DNA of 64,000 nucleotides from Pyrenophora tritici-repentis (GCF_003171515.1 NC_089391.1:1488001-1552000); one strand, 5' to 3'; counted from the first letter of the stretch, positions 19,501 through 30,822 are shown. Made by a program: numbers and translations. The notes: generated from the letters alone by a model not told the origin.

Positions 19501-20982
19501 AATCGAACCTGGGAGGAAGTTCCAAAGCCAAAAGACGCGAACATGGTTGATTCAAAGTGGGTTTTTACAGTCAAAACGAATCTCGACGGGACTGTTGAGA
19601 GGTTTAAGGCACGCCTTGTGGCAAGAGGTTTTACGCAAGCACACGGAACAGACTACAACGAGACTTTTGCCCCGACAGTCCGCATGGACACCTTACGTCT
19701 GTTTATGGCCACTGTCGCAGCGGAAAACCTGGAATGTTTCCACTTTGACATTAAGAATGCATTCACAGAGTCGCACTTGAAGGAAGAGATCTTTCTTAAG
19801 CAACCCCAAGGAGTAGAAGTCAAAAAAGGATACGTCCTTAGAGTTCTCCGCAGCTTATACGGACTCAAACAGGCTGCTCGCGACTGGAACTTGTTGATAA
19901 AGAAAGAACTTCTGGCATGGGGATTCGTACAAAGCCTCGCAGACCCGTGCATGTTTATCCACAAAGAAAAACAACTCCGTATCCTCGTCTACGTTGATGA
20001 CATTGCTGCTGCTGCAAAAGATCGAGCTCAAATTGATTGGTTCTACGAGAAGCTTTCTGGAAGATTCAACACCAAGAACCTGGGGGAGATTCATAAGATC
20101 CTTGGAGTACGAGTTACGCGAGACAGAAAGCGCCGCACAATCTACCTCGATCAAGAACAGTACCTACACGCAGTACTTGACAAGTTTGGAATGTCTAGCA
20201 AACAACACAGAGACAAGAAGATTCCATCTGCAGATTACACTTCATTTAGGCCAGCCACTGACAACGACACCCGAATCGACATCACTGAATACCAGCAAGT
20301 GATAGGGAGCCTTATGTTTGCTATGGTTCTTACACGTCCAGACATTGCATTCACCCTCGGAAAGCTAAGCCAATACATGAGCGATCCAGCAGAACACCAT
20401 GGCCATGCGTTGAAGAACCTGCTACGATATCTAAGGTCGACAGTGACATTGAAGCTACGCTACGGACCAGGGGGAGTACACTCGCAATTTGTCATCTACT
20501 CTGATGCTGACTGGGCAAGCGACATGGTAGACCGAAAGAGCGTTTCAGGGAGCACTGCAATGTTCTACGGAGGTCCAATATCATGGTCTAGCAAGAAGCA
20601 ACGGTCTGTTGCAACGTCAAGCTGCGAATCTGAATACATCGCACTATCAACATGCTGCAAGCAAGGCCAGTGGATTGCTCAAATGTTTAGAGATCTTGGG
20701 TTCCCAAAGTACATTGGAAAAGACACCAACAAGGTCCAGATGCTAGGAGACAACCAGGGTGCCATTGCACTTACAAAGAACCCTCACCTTCACGAAAGAT
20801 CAAAGCACATCGACGTCTGTTATCATTTTATCCGAGACCTAGCAGAACAAGGCAAACTCGATGTGGCCTACGTTCCAACTGCAGACATGGTGGCTGATGG
20901 AATGACAAAGCCATTGCAGCGAGTCGCATTCGAGAGATTCAAGAACCAATTAGGAGTTGTCCTTGGACCGGACCTGCCCTGA
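16600..20982 (+). CDS. Copia Gag-Pol polyprotein
   Basis: Open for 1460 codons from the first in-frame Met; the true gag start is upstream in another frame. Domains in order: gag capsid-like region (about 1-150); CCHC knuckle (Cys208-x2-Cys-x3-His-x4-Cys); aspartic protease DTGAS (about 303); integrase zinc region (about 445-490); integrase catalytic Asp, Asp, Glu near residues 508, 570 and 605; a Pro/Glu repeat linker (MEPSPAEP units, 18936-19080); RVT_2 reverse transcriptase with YVDD near residue 1131; RNase H from DADWASD (about 1303) to the end. It encodes all functions for reverse transcription and integration. No stop codon or RIP-type nonsense change interrupts it. The stop codon abuts the polypurine tract. 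Confidence 0.96.
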   Translation: MEELEIAEADKHTKIRVNIEKRDKYLEDEATAIDLLFRSLTEDDQALIDEYDTAFQFWAYLQKKYTQTDATTANIYMTRIQTFTFNPGNTIVGSWEKLKEYRRKLVAADADTNGAYKDSALLLVLIRSLPKEFKTTIDTLNAQLNLTVEQKLKFLEEKEVRDQQDADEKALPAFRKTEKYVPPYKRRNHKSSPLSSDSESGTKFMVQCFLCDGAHGVRDCPRRERARKLLKEYDAKKSSKPPIKTLKQRNSHKKTGKAYGAEEVNSESDELSETSDSEPEEIETCRLSKDIVGKASPSTWAADTGASSHMSDQPSLFRRMIKIKRRLVRVGGGELYADWKGEAQVVCKDGSSTWLSEVLLVPNLGVNLLSGRRICAAGLKGRFNSHVLCFKLGKEIIIKATMDDGLYVVSHIADGYHETAFLGTEPHTPVKSELKVNEKERYLLYHRRFAHLGPTKIAKLHEVTTLQKKIQVPEKIEICEVCSLTKMKNSIPKQLREHKATKLALVQFDIAGPFPTSLRGNRWFLQIIDSYTRKNWVIPLKKKGDAQRELRIWKTFVEHQTGEKVKAAGTDNAPELLQQAEEWRVTQGVEIQPTTIASSHQNGPAERNIQTAEADMRAMLKDAGLPIEFWDEAVEADAYLRNRTNTGPMINGKQVSPEEAFTGTKPSIDHIRVWGSKCYSYINPKTIPADQRHDKLVDRGRIGVFMGYSETTNKQFKFYSPELGYTSRTSRLSVDEYTPGGKVELRLRNIPAGPQGTQNTMPDRKPRGRPRKDLELSPAERMEPTPTERMEPSPAEPMEPSPTEPMEPSPAEPIEPVSENLMEPSSAELTHEPVKRHRGRPRRLTTIPPTAPSDERVPNLVNEEGHEEPCTQSVREKEIPRYFTRQAKRKRSNEEIVEDERFSKIVKAMLAQVGLTEEQTRLSEKAFAATEIAGIQIPQTHEQAINDPKYGKQWKAAILEEIIALIENRTWEEVPKPKDANMVDSKWVFTVKTNLDGTVERFKARLVARGFTQAHGTDYNETFAPTVRMDTLRLFMATVAAENLECFHFDIKNAFTESHLKEEIFLKQPQGVEVKKGYVLRVLRSLYGLKQAARDWNLLIKKELLAWGFVQSLADPCMFIHKEKQLRILVYVDDIAAAAKDRAQIDWFYEKLSGRFNTKNLGEIHKILGVRVTRDRKRRTIYLDQEQYLHAVLDKFGMSSKQHRDKKIPSADYTSFRPATDNDTRIDITEYQQVIGSLMFAMVLTRPDIAFTLGKLSQYMSDPAEHHGHALKNLLRYLRSTVTLKLRYGPGGVHSQFVIYSDADWASDMVDRKSVSGSTAMFYGGPISWSSKKQRSVATSSCESEYIALSTCCKQGQWIAQMFRDLGFPKYIGKDTNKVQMLGDNQGAIALTKNPHLHERSKHIDVCYHFIRDLAEQGKLDVAYVPTADMVADGMTKPLQRVAFERFKNQLGVVLGPDLP

Positions 20983-20989
20983 GGGGGAG
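20981..20989 (+). other. Polypurine tract
   Basis: GAGGGGGAG directly precedes the 3' LTR and primes plus-strand DNA synthesis in this class of element. Confidence 0.85.
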
Positions 20990-21224
20990 TGTTAAGAATA
21001 TGTTAGGTTCAGTCCAGGTCGGCGAGGTGAGGTTCGTGGAGTAAGCCCGAGCAGAAGGACCGACGCGGAATGATGATCTGTCATGTACGTCCTAAGATCA
21101 TCATAACAACAAGTAGATAGAACAATAGCTCTTAGTGAAGTTCAATCCAATACAGGGTTACCTTTCGTACCTCTACTCGGTCGCCTATGGTAGTCATACC
21201 ACCAGAGGAGACCTTGTTCTAACA
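20990..21224 (+). repeat. 3' LTR of copia element
   Basis: 235-bp copy of 15835-16069, directly after the polypurine tract and followed by the ATATC target duplication. Confidence 0.97.
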
Positions 21225-22327
21225 ATATCCTTAGTTTCTCTCTTTGCCTCGCAACGTCAACATGTCTCAAGGCCTTGGAGCTCTGTCGCACCAGTATCAT
21301 CTATCTCTCCTCCGTTGAGCTATAATATGGATGCTTCTCAGCTATTGCATTCATCTCCACATTTGCATGTGTGTGCAGCGTTGGCGCTTTGTTGTTGTTG
21401 TTGTTGTGTGCACAGCCACCGTGCACTCCGTTGCGTCGCGTTTGCTCTCACTCTCACTCACCTCGATGCCAAAATTGCGTCCTCCACCACGACGTATATA
21501 TCGTCTATATATTTCAATTAAATGGCAATTCAATCATTAATATCAGCGGTTCTCGTATTTTCTAATCGGTGGTTGTGGTTTCATAGAGACGTCTACTCTG
21601 TCATGATTGTTGTGAAAGGACTACTTGGGCTCTGGCTCGAGCTCTCCCGAATGCCTCTTAGGTTTATAAAGTTTGTATTGGATTATTAGCTACAGCTGAT
21701 ACCCGGTGCAAGAAGGTTAGCCCTGCTTTGGTCCGACCGAACTGAGCCAGATCCGATTTTTTTGCTCTTTTTTCTTTCACCTTCATTCTTCCATGCTCTT
21801 CTGTGCTTCTTCTGCGTGTGCCAAAGCGAGTGACTCTTAATAGCTAGGTTACGATGTTGTTACGTCACTGCAACAGGCATTGAACACTACATGCATATAC
21901 GACAGTAACTGAGTGAGCTGCATGTCACAATATTTTTGCAACAGATGCAGTGCTGCTGCAAGAAGGTCTAGTACTGGCTGCATGTACAGAGTAGACTGAG
22001 TGCCTGCAACATACCACACTTTCCGCGCTCAATTACGCCGTCATACTTAATGACAACAAGCTGATGTCTTCGTCAAACAGAGATGCATGTATCTACTGGT
22101 ACACTGGTGCTGGCGGTGAGTGAGTGCTCCAGCGTGACCTGCTATAGTGGGGCCTCTCATTCACCTCACTGAGCGCCTTCCCGTTTGTGCAAACGCGGAA
22201 ATTTTGGGTTACATCTTGCTCATTTCGCACCGACAGGCCACCAAAGCTACCAAATCAATTGCTCTGCGATTGGCACTACACCAATTGCTTTTCCATCCAA
22301 TACTACCACAAGGATCATTCTGCAGAA
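21225..22327. other. Intergenic region after the retrotransposon
   Basis: No gene is supported. The first 80 bp resembles 15680-15755 on the other side of the element (see findings). 21855-22020 has several CTGCATGTNC and CTGCAACA repeats. Confidence 0.5.
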
Positions 22328-23086
22328 ATGTCCCGGCCGCTGTCAAGCGCCCCTGCACGCACTGACAAGATGTACCATGATCTCAGCCGCAGCAAGGCCC
22401 GCATCCAGTTGAGGGAAACCATCCGCGGTGAGACCTTTGACGGCGTTCAAATTACAATGCCGCCGGCAGAAATCCGTGAGAGCATGGAGACGCTGCGCCT
22501 CGTTACCGGTAGTTTCAACTTGGCAAGTCGCTATCCCGCATCTGCGTCTCTCAAGATCATCTCGGAGAACTGGGACGTGGACATGAACAACTTTCCACCT
22601 GTCCCCCGCGGCTACGGCGGGAAAACCTTTCGCCCAGCTGGTGATGCCTCGACCTGGGACCTCCGTCTACTTGCCTTCCTGGCCATCCTCGCGGACTTTA
22701 CTCCTGGTCAGGGCGAATACATCGGCACGCTCGTTAATTCAGCCGTTGAGCTCCGAAGTATAGACAAGAGGTCGAAGATAGATCTTCATACTGTTACCTC
22801 AACGGATGTCGTCAGGGTTATTCGCGACATGTTGCATTCACTTGAAGAGGAGGAGAAGAAGGAAGATATCTTGGCTGCTAGGAAGACGAAAGTCGAGTAC
22901 GATGACAAGAAGAAGGCTGAGGGAAAGATCTACAAGGAGACCGAGCAGGCCATATACACAGGTCTGGCTGTTGGTGGCAAGGAGATGGAGCAGGTCGAGA
23001 AGCAACTGAAGAAGACTGCACTGTCGGAGCAGTTGGAGTCGGACTCCGACGAGGAGATCCTGACTCACACTGAGCGCATGGAGTAA
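22328..23086 (+). CDS. Hypothetical fungal protein with C-terminal coiled coil
   Basis: 252 residues from the Met at 22328 (MSRPLSSAPARTDKMYHDLS). The frame runs upstream to 22187, but that extension looks like untranslated leader. Residues about 1-170 seem globular, with a helical hydrophobic stretch (WDLRLLAFLAILADF) near 22660. The last 80 are a Glu/Lys-rich coiled coil. I do not recognise the family. It is the first gene downstream of the retrotransposon. Confidence 0.65.
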   Translation: MSRPLSSAPARTDKMYHDLSRSKARIQLRETIRGETFDGVQITMPPAEIRESMETLRLVTGSFNLASRYPASASLKIISENWDVDMNNFPPVPRGYGGKTFRPAGDASTWDLRLLAFLAILADFTPGQGEYIGTLVNSAVELRSIDKRSKIDLHTVTSTDVVRVIRDMLHSLEEEEKKEDILAARKTKVEYDDKKKAEGKIYKETEQAIYTGLAVGGKEMEQVEKQLKKTALSEQLESDSDEEILTHTERME

Positions 23087-23548
23087 GGTTGCGAGAGGAT
23101 ACCAATGGTAAATCTCGGAGTAAGTGGGGGCTTATACATCTGCTAGATGTAGACGTCCACATAACAAGTAGTCACTGAGACAGTCAATCGATTCATGTCT
23201 CCATCAGGGCTCTGTGTTTTCTACCAAGTGGCCAAATTTATACCCCTACTTGTTATACACATCCAATTTTGAGTATTGACATGGCAGGTGAACTTGCTTC
23301 GTATACGCCAAGGCTCGTTATTGGATATGAGGTGGTATCTTCTCGGTGCCGCTTAGTCATTCACGCGTCTTCGTGTGACGACACTGCCCCGCTGAGGTGC
23401 CCGCCCGCCGCGATGCCGCCTTCCGACCAAACTTTGACTCACCCCGCAACTACACATCACAAGTGGTAATTTGTGCGCGCAACCTACATACTCGAATCGG
23501 AAGCAAGCCCTGCAAACCTGCAAATCCTTTTTATCACACTTCAGTAAA
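23087..23548. other. Intergenic region
   Basis: Short ORFs only; holds the promoter of the lso2 gene. Nothing else recognised. Confidence 0.45.
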
Positions 23549-24258
23549 ATGGCAAAGAAGGGTGGCGCTGGTGGCGGCGAGACGTCGAAGAAGGCGCAAG
23601 GTCAAGCGCGCAAAGCCGACGCCGCTGCATCCAAGCAGGCGGCAAAGAATCAACAAGTAGAAAAGGCAGAGGCAGAGGAGTGGAACAAGGGTGCCAAGTC
23701 AAATGCAAAGGCGTACGTTTCACCGTCATCCTTGCGCATCAAGTAGCTAACCATCGCAGCGAGGCAGCAGCGGAAAAGGCCGCAGAGGCAGCCCGTAAGA
23801 AGGCCGAGAAGGAGGCACTTCTCCGCGAAGAAGAAGCATCCTTACCCTCAAAGCCCAAAGGCAAGGCACCCAAAGCCGAGAAGAAGTCCCGCGGAATCGA
23901 CTCGGCACTTGGATCCTTTGACTCCAAGCCCGGCGCCCTCAACGCCACTGGTATCGACAACGCGCTCGATGCTCTAGATATTACGGGCAACAGTCAGGAC
24001 AAGGTCGACCGACATCCTGAGAGGAGGTTCAAGGCCGCCTACGCGGCATTCGAAGAGCGGAGACTGGAGGAGATGAAGGACGACAAGGGCCTGCGACGGC
24101 AGCAGAAGGTTGACCAGATCCGCAAGGAGTTTGAAAAGCATCCGGAGAACCCGTTCAATCAGGTCAACGCAAACTACAACATGTCCAAGGAGGAGATTGC
24201 AGCGCTGCGAGAGGCGGAGAAGGAGAAGAAGGAAAAGAGGCTTGTTGGTGTCAACTGA
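23549..24258 (+). CDS. lso2: Lso2/CCDC124 ribosome-associated protein
   Basis: Exons 23549-23712 and 23760-24258; the 47-bp intron has GTACGT, branch GCTAAC and CAG. The protein of 220 residues is extremely basic and alanine-rich at the N terminus (MAKKGGAGGGETSKKAQG). The conserved C-terminal CCDC124 domain includes HPERRFKAAYAAFEE and HPENPFNQVNANYNMSKEE. The family binds the 60S GTPase centre and A-site region of idle ribosomes and helps recovery from starvation. Length matches human CCDC124 (223) rather than the shorter yeast Lso2. Confidence 0.93.
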
Positions 24259-25139
24259 GCACAATTTCTGTTCACGCAAGGATGGATATCGCGGGGGGCG
24301 TTCTTGGTAGACTTGGGACTAGAGGCCTTGATGCATGATTCCGACAGGCCGAGGCATATCTCCGGGGGTTCTGCTAGGCTAAGGCTTATCGACAAGGACT
24401 TGGGTCAGTAACTCATGGTTGTATGGCTGTCCGATTAATTACGTTTGTTGCTTTTGTTGGCAACCATATCCAAGGCGTGTGGCTATGCTGCATCCACCTT
24501 TATGCAGGTACACGTCGGAAGCCGAGCTGGAGATCCGTCACACGTCAATAGTCGCCGTGCTCGATGGACAAGGCGACAGGTGACAAGGCTATTGTTAGTA
24601 GCCAGACAAAGCTGTGGCGGTTATCGCAGCTCGGAAATCACAAAGGGTTCCACGTATTGCAGACAATGAAGGACAAAGTGCCCAGGCGGCAGACCAAGAT
24701 GAAAGGCCAGAACAGCAAGCGAGCCCTGGACGTGAAACGCGCGTGCTAATGGTTGATTGGCTCGCACCAAATCTGTTCCTGAGTTTCGAAACGCCCGCCT
24801 ACGCTAACCCCTGCTGCACCCGCGCGCTCCTACCCCGGCCTTGAATTGTCGACCAACCGAGCCCCACCCGGCCTGAGCCTGATAGATTATGTATAGCCCC
24901 GGATTCACAATGTCATTGTTTCCCTCTTCACTCATTCGCTGCTTCTGCGGTATTCAATCGTTCTTTCTTCCATTTCTGCTACGACTTTCGGTCGTTTTAC
25001 ATTCTCTCAATCTTTTCTGCGCTTCTCAATCTATTGTCTGGTACAGCCCCTGCTATACAACGAGCATACCTTCGGCACTAGTTTCTATTCGAGATCGCAC
25101 ACCTTTACACTCAACCTTCCGACATTCGTTTCTACAAAC
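24259..25139. other. Promoter region of the GH76 gene
   Basis: 881 bp without a supported gene. 24905-25020 is strongly pyrimidine-rich (CTTTCTTCC runs), as is usual upstream of highly expressed fungal genes. Confidence 0.5.
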
Positions 25140-27256
25140 ATGAAGTATTTTACCACTACCGGAGCGGTGCTCTTGAGCGTACTCACAGCCACCGCTGGCG
25201 GTATTAAATTCGACCCAGAAGATGAAGGTACGTTTATTGAACGACAATGAGGGCGAGCTGTTTGCGAGGGGCGGACACATTTTCTTGTGCGCTTTGCTGA
25301 CATCAGGCTAGCATCCATTCTGAGTGCTACTAAGCAATACGCCACCAACTTGATGTCGATCTACAAGGGTGGCGCTCCAAACACAGCAAAGGAAGATATA
25401 GGAATCTGGCCGCAACCTCACTACTGGTGGCAAGGAGGTGCCGCGTAAGTAAACCTGATAATTCCCGGTACAACGCATATACTGACTTGGATAGATGGGG
25501 TGGCATGATAGAATACAGCCAGTTCACAGGCGACAACTCCTACGTTCAGGTGCTCCAACAGGCCTTGACCGCCAACTACGGGCCAGCCAACGACTTCATC
25601 CTGTCGTACCGCAAGAGCCAGACAGGCAATGACGACCAGGCTTTCTGGGCTTTGGCCGTTATGAGTGCGCTCGAGTATCAGTTTCCTGACCCCGCACAGG
25701 CGCCGGCCGACTACTTGAAGGTCGTAACCAACGCTTTCGAGAACATCATGGGGCGCTGGGACACTACTACCTGTGGAGGAGGTCTGAAGTGGCAGATCTA
25801 CCCAGAGAACGCTTACGGGTACAACTACAAGAACGCCATCTCGAACGGCTGCGCCTTTGCCCTTGGCGCCCGCCTTGCTCGCTACACTGGAGAGCAAAAG
25901 TACGCGGACTGGTCTGTCAAGATCTACGACTGGACCAAGAAGACTGGCCTCATCAGCGACAAGTTTGAGGTCTTTGACGGCACTGACGACAAGACCAACT
26001 GCGCTACGGTTTCCGACAAGACCCAGTGGACGTACAACAACGCCATGTTCCTTCATGGATCTGCGTTCATGTACGACTTTACCAAGGGCGATGAGACCTG
26101 GAAAGACCGCACGTCGGGCTTCCTCAACCACGCAGAAACCCTCTTCTTCAGGCCTTATGAAAACGCTACCGGCATCATGTACGAGTGGGCTTGTGAGACT
26201 GGAGAATCCGGAAGGCACTGCAACCTCGACCAGCAGTCGTTCAAGGCATATCTCTCCCGCTCCATGGCCAAGACTGCGATGTTGGCTCCGTTCACCAAGG
26301 ACAAAATTGTGGAGTTCTTGAAGGCCTCTGCAGTTGGTGCTGCCAAGTCTTGCTCAGGTGGTCCCGATGGCACCACTTGCGGCAGCAAGTGGTACACAGG
26401 AAGCTGGGACGGCATGTCTGGTGTTGGTCAGCAACTGTCTGCTCTCGAGGTCACTCAAGCTCTCTTGATGATCAAGAAGGGTACCCTTCCCGCGAAGAAC
26501 ACTTCTCAGAAACCCTCCACGAGTGCTGCCCCATCGTCTAGCTCGGCCCCTGCCTCGTCCACATCATCTGCCCCCTCTGCCCCCTCTGCCTCTCCATCTA
26601 GCGCGGCTGCTTCCTCCACACAGATTCCAACCAGCGAAGGTTCTGCCCCTAGCATGACTGCTCCTGCATCTAGCTCATTCAGCCAGGTTCTTCTGCCAAC
26701 CAAGATCCCGGCCAGTGAGGGTCCAGCATCCAAAGCCCCTCAAGCAGCACCGTCAAAGGTGCCCGAAGTGATTGAGGGACCTCAGTCTGTACCCACCTCG
26801 GCCGCTCCTCCTGCCGGTACATCAGTGCCTAGCTCGATCCCAGGTGGTCTAGTCGGTGGCATGAGCTCTGCCGCAAGCTCCTCCTGCGTCGCTAGCGTAA
26901 CTGTGACTGTTACCGTGCCTCCTACTCCCAAGACCACCAGCTGCACGCCCAGCGTGACTGTCACCGTCACTGTTCCTCCTAATTCGGCAGTAACACCGAC
27001 TGTACCTGCAGCCTCCTCCGTTACGCCGATTGTGCCGATCGTACCATCCATCTCAACGACGATTGTACCGGTTGTACCGTCCATCTCCACGACGATCAGC
27101 CCTGTTGCGCCGCCTGCTAATACCAGCGTGTCCGGCAACAGCACCTTGCCCAGCCCAACTGGTCCAGAGCAATTCTTGGGTGCTGCTTCAGCCCTTGCTG
27201 CCAGCACCTCCGTTCTGGCTGTGTTGGTGATGGCGACGGTCTTCACCCTCGTCTAA
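25140..27256 (+). CDS. GPI-anchored GH76 protein, Dfg5/Dcw1 family
   Basis: Exons 25140-25227, 25312-25444 and 25495-27256, introns of 84 and 50 bp; 660 residues. The signal peptide is MKYFTTTGAVLLSVLTATAGG. The GH76 domain covers about residues 30-440, with the catalytic Asp pair in TGNDDQAFWALAVMSALEY and the WGGMIEYSQFTGD block at the third exon start. A Ser/Thr/Pro-rich stalk follows, with repeated SVTVTVTVPP units. A C-terminal hydrophobic tail (ALAASTSVLAVLVMATVFTLV) fits a GPI signal. Dfg5/Dcw1 proteins cross-link GPI mannoproteins to cell-wall glucan by transglycosylation. Its anchor would be added by Gpi8, encoded at 11.8 kb. Confidence 0.92.
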
Positions 27257-28030
27257 GCGCTAATACACATACCGAACATTTGTTCTTCTTCAATTTGTAC
27301 ATATATATACCTTCTTGCTTCGTGCATACATAAGTTACGGTAGCCCGGGTTCCGAGAACCCTTTTATAAATGTATATTGGCCCATCTAAGTTTTGACATC
27401 ATCTTGTGAGTGTAACGTTACCGCTGGAGAATCATCCAAGGTAGTACATGTTGTTGGGTTATATATCTTTTATGTTGGCTACCGCACCGCTACAGCAACC
27501 CCCACCAAGAAGGGCCGCCAAGTGACGTGCAATGACATAAGACGCATCCCGCTTTCCCGACCGGTCCAGCGCCCCGTACCCGAGCCCAACAACGACAATA
27601 GCGGCCTGGTACGCGACGGCTGAGCGCCTTCGTCTCTTAGCAGTGCGAAATAAGATCCTGCTGCCCCGGGATTCGGCTATTCTAGATCCGCTGGGACGAG
27701 CTTTCCCGCAGCCTGATGTTCTTCAAAACGCGACGGCCTCAGCAGATACGAAGAGAAAGTGCTAGAAGGTGAAGGTGCGCTGCGACGCTTTGGCGTGTAT
27801 ACAAAAAGACTAACATATGCATAGAGTAGTCTAGCACCCATCATCATCGTTTCCATCCATACAAACTCGGCTCCACATCGTGTGCACGGCAACTCTCACG
27901 CCACCCCTCTATCGCTACCTCACTCTCGAGTCTACATCGCTACATACCCCCATAAGAGTTCGAGCATTGCCTTTGCTGTTTTCGATTGCAGAGTCAGGTT
28001 CTGATTTTTCTTTGCGCATTGGTCGACAAT
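27257..28030. other. Intergenic region
   Basis: No gene supported. Contains the 3' flank of GH76 and the promoter of the acyltransferase gene. Confidence 0.45.
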
Positions 28031-30392
28031 ATGGCGACCACAACGGGGACGGGCAATAGGGACGCCAAGGGCAAGAAGCTGGCGGTGATGAACGTTTATG
28101 TTTACGATGCCTTTCTATGGACCTTTTCCATCCTCGTGGAGCTCTTCTTCCGGGAAGTGCACCCGAGAAGTAGTTGGAAGGTTCCAAAAGAGGGCCCGGT
28201 CATCTTCGTGTGCGCCCCGCATGCGAACCAGGTATGTGCGTTGGGAGATGCGACGATGCAGGTACTGACTGTGGATAGTTTGTCGACCCTCTAATGTTGA
28301 TGCGAGTCGTCAAGAAGGAATCGGATCGCCGTATACAGTTTCTAATCGCCGAGAAATCCATGAAACGCAAGTTTGTAGGCGCAATGGCAGGATTGACAGG
28401 TGTCGTGCCTGTGGGAAGAGCTATGGATATGACTCAGCCAGCAACAGGCAAGATATACCTCCCGGACCCTATCAACGATCCTACGCTCGTCCGCGGTGTC
28501 GACACCAACTTTGAAGATAAGGCTTTTCAGATTGGTGGTAACATCGTACTCCCAAAAGTGGACAATAAGGCGGCCACGGCGGAGATACTAGAGATCAAGG
28601 GCCCTGAAGAGATTAGACTGAAGAGGCCTTTTAAGGGAGGCGTTGCAATGCAACAGATGACTGGCCGAAACGACATGACCAAGGACGGTCAGTTCGTTGA
28701 GGGAGCTGAGGCGAAGAAAGGCATTGCCGACGGCTACGAAGGAACGCCTTTTCAAGTTGCGCCCAAGCTTGACCAGACAGAGGTCTACGACGCTGTACAT
28801 GACGTACTTCATCATGGTGGAAGTATAGGCATCTTCCCTGAGGGTGGTAGCCACGACCGTACAGATCTTTTGCCTCTCAAAGGTACGTGATATCATGTGC
28901 TGGATGAACCCCACTAACTTCTCTAGCTGGTGTGGCTATCATGGCCCTGGGCACAGTAGCTACAAAGCCCGACTGCAACCTGAATATCATTCCGGTTGGC
29001 ATGAATTACTTCCACGCACACAAGTTCCGCTCAAGGGCCGTCATCGAATTTGGCACCCCCATCCACGTACCACCCGAGCTGGCTAAGAAGTTTGACGGGC
29101 CTGGAAGACGAGATGCAATTGGCGAGATGCTGGAAACCGTTCGACAAGGTCTCATCTCAGTCACCGTTACCACTAAGGACTACGACACCCTTCAGGTCAT
29201 CCAAGCTGTACGCCGGCTTTACAATTCTAAAGGGACCAAGCTTCCATTGCCTAGAATTGTGGAGCTTAACCGTCGCCTCGTTCAAGGCTATGAACGCTAC
29301 AAGGACGACCCTCGTATCGTCGAGCTCAAGAAAGAAGTCATCGCTTACAACGGGAAACTGAAGGCGCTTGGTGTCCGGGATCATCAGTTGCAGTATGCAA
29401 AGATGTCTCCAATCAACGCAGCCGGTCTTTTCTTTTACCGTCTTGGAAAGTTACTCTTCCTCAGTCTTTTGGTCCTTCCTGGTACCATCCTCTTCAGTCT
29501 GGTCTTTATCGTCACCAAGGCTGTCTCTATAAGGAAGGCCAGGGAGGCACTTGCTGCATCCAACGTCAAGGTCCAGGCTCGGGATGTCATGGCCACCTGG
29601 AAGTTACTTGTGGCAATGGCTGCAGCTCCAGCATCTTATGCATGGTACGTCTGTCTCGGGCTTTATTGGTACTCGTACAACCACTGCAATGGATACATTC
29701 CATGGGACATTCCAAAGCGTCACCTCATCCTCCCTCAGATCGTCCTTTACATTACTCTGACCTACGGCGCCCTTCGATTCGGCGAAGTTGCCATGGACAT
29801 ACTCAAGTCACTGGGACCTCTCTGGAAGATGATGAACCCATTCTCCAACAACGAACTGGTGAAGCTCCAAAAGCGCCGCGAGAACCTCGCCAAACGTGTC
29901 AACGACATTATCAATGAGCTTGGTCCAGAGATGTACGAGGACTTCCACTCTAAACGCATCGTTGAGGATCCCTTTACCAGGGAAAAGCAAGAGCGCCCAC
30001 GTACGCCGCCTCTCAAATCTGACCAAGATGCCCGGGAAGAGGCAGGACAGGATATCGAGACTTATGACTACCCTACTTCGCCTGGATCTATGAACGAGAT
30101 CCCACGCAATGAATCGTTCCACGATCTTGCGAACCAAGACATTTTCTCTAGTAACCCACAGACACCCAAGAGAACTAGAAGTAGAACCAACAGCAGCATG
30201 AACTTGGGCGGTTTCCAACTTAAACCATTTTCTACCATCGATGGTAACATCGACGAAGTGAAGAGGCGGTTAAAGGATGGTGTCAAGCAAAGGACGAGGA
30301 AGAGGAGGAGTAGCGGCGAGGGTAGTTGGGATGACGGTGAAGATGACGAGGGACTTGTCATGGGAAGGAAGGATAGGTCTTTCACTCAGTAA
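28031..30392 (+). CDS. gpt2: Glycerol-3-phosphate/DHAP acyltransferase (Sct1/Gpt2)
   Basis: Exons 28031-28231, 28279-28882 and 28927-30392; introns of 47 and 44 bp. The first intron falls inside the catalytic motif, so the join creates PHANQFVDPLM. The protein has 756 residues. PlsC-type acyltransferase motifs are HANQFVD, then FPEGGSHDRTDLLPLK just before intron 2. Multiple membrane segments include LGKLLFLSLLVLPGTILFSLVF. A long polar, Ser-rich C-terminal tail could be phosphorylated. Sct1/Gpt2 acylates glycerol-3-phosphate and dihydroxyacetone phosphate at sn-1 in the ER, the first step of glycerolipid synthesis. Confidence 0.93.
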
Positions 30393-30822
30393 TGTGGGTT
30401 CGCGGGCGGGCGTTGTGTGTGTTTTTATTCTGAAGATACCACTTTTCTCTTTGCTGGTTCAAAATGGGATGCGCTGGACAAGATTATCGTTTGATAAGAT
30501 ATACAGTTTCACGAGAAGATTAGTAGAAAACTTGATTAGATTCACAGCTTCTAAGTTCTTTCAACGTGAGATTTGCTAGCTATGTCCACATACATGAAAA
30601 CGTTATTTGCTACATACATTGCAGCCCTTGTCCAAAACAATACCCCCAAGAACCAAAGAAAAACTATGGATATCGATACTTTGAACCTCAAGATGCCATG
30701 TCATACCATGCCGATACCAACGCTATGCCTTTACCAAATGCGTATCTTTACTTTCCCACATCCAAAATATACCAATATCAACGACGAGAAGGGGTCCCCC
30801 CAAGAAGCCCATATAATGTAAC
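30393..30822. other. Convergent intergenic region
   Basis: 3' flanks of gpt2 and cdc45; nothing recognised. Confidence 0.45.

Larger units (their letters stand above)
15835..21224 (+). mobile_element. Full-length Ty1/copia LTR retrotransposon
   Basis: A 5390-bp element bounded by 235-bp LTRs that appear identical when read by eye. Each LTR begins TGTTA and ends TAACA. The 5-bp target duplication ATATC is at 15830-15834 and 21225-21229. A primer-binding site, one main gag-pol frame and a polypurine tract are in the expected order, with integrase before reverse transcriptase, which defines copia (Pseudoviridae). Identical LTRs and an open pol frame suggest recent insertion with little or no RIP damage. 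The only evident lesion is a frameshift near the gag start. Confidence 0.97.
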
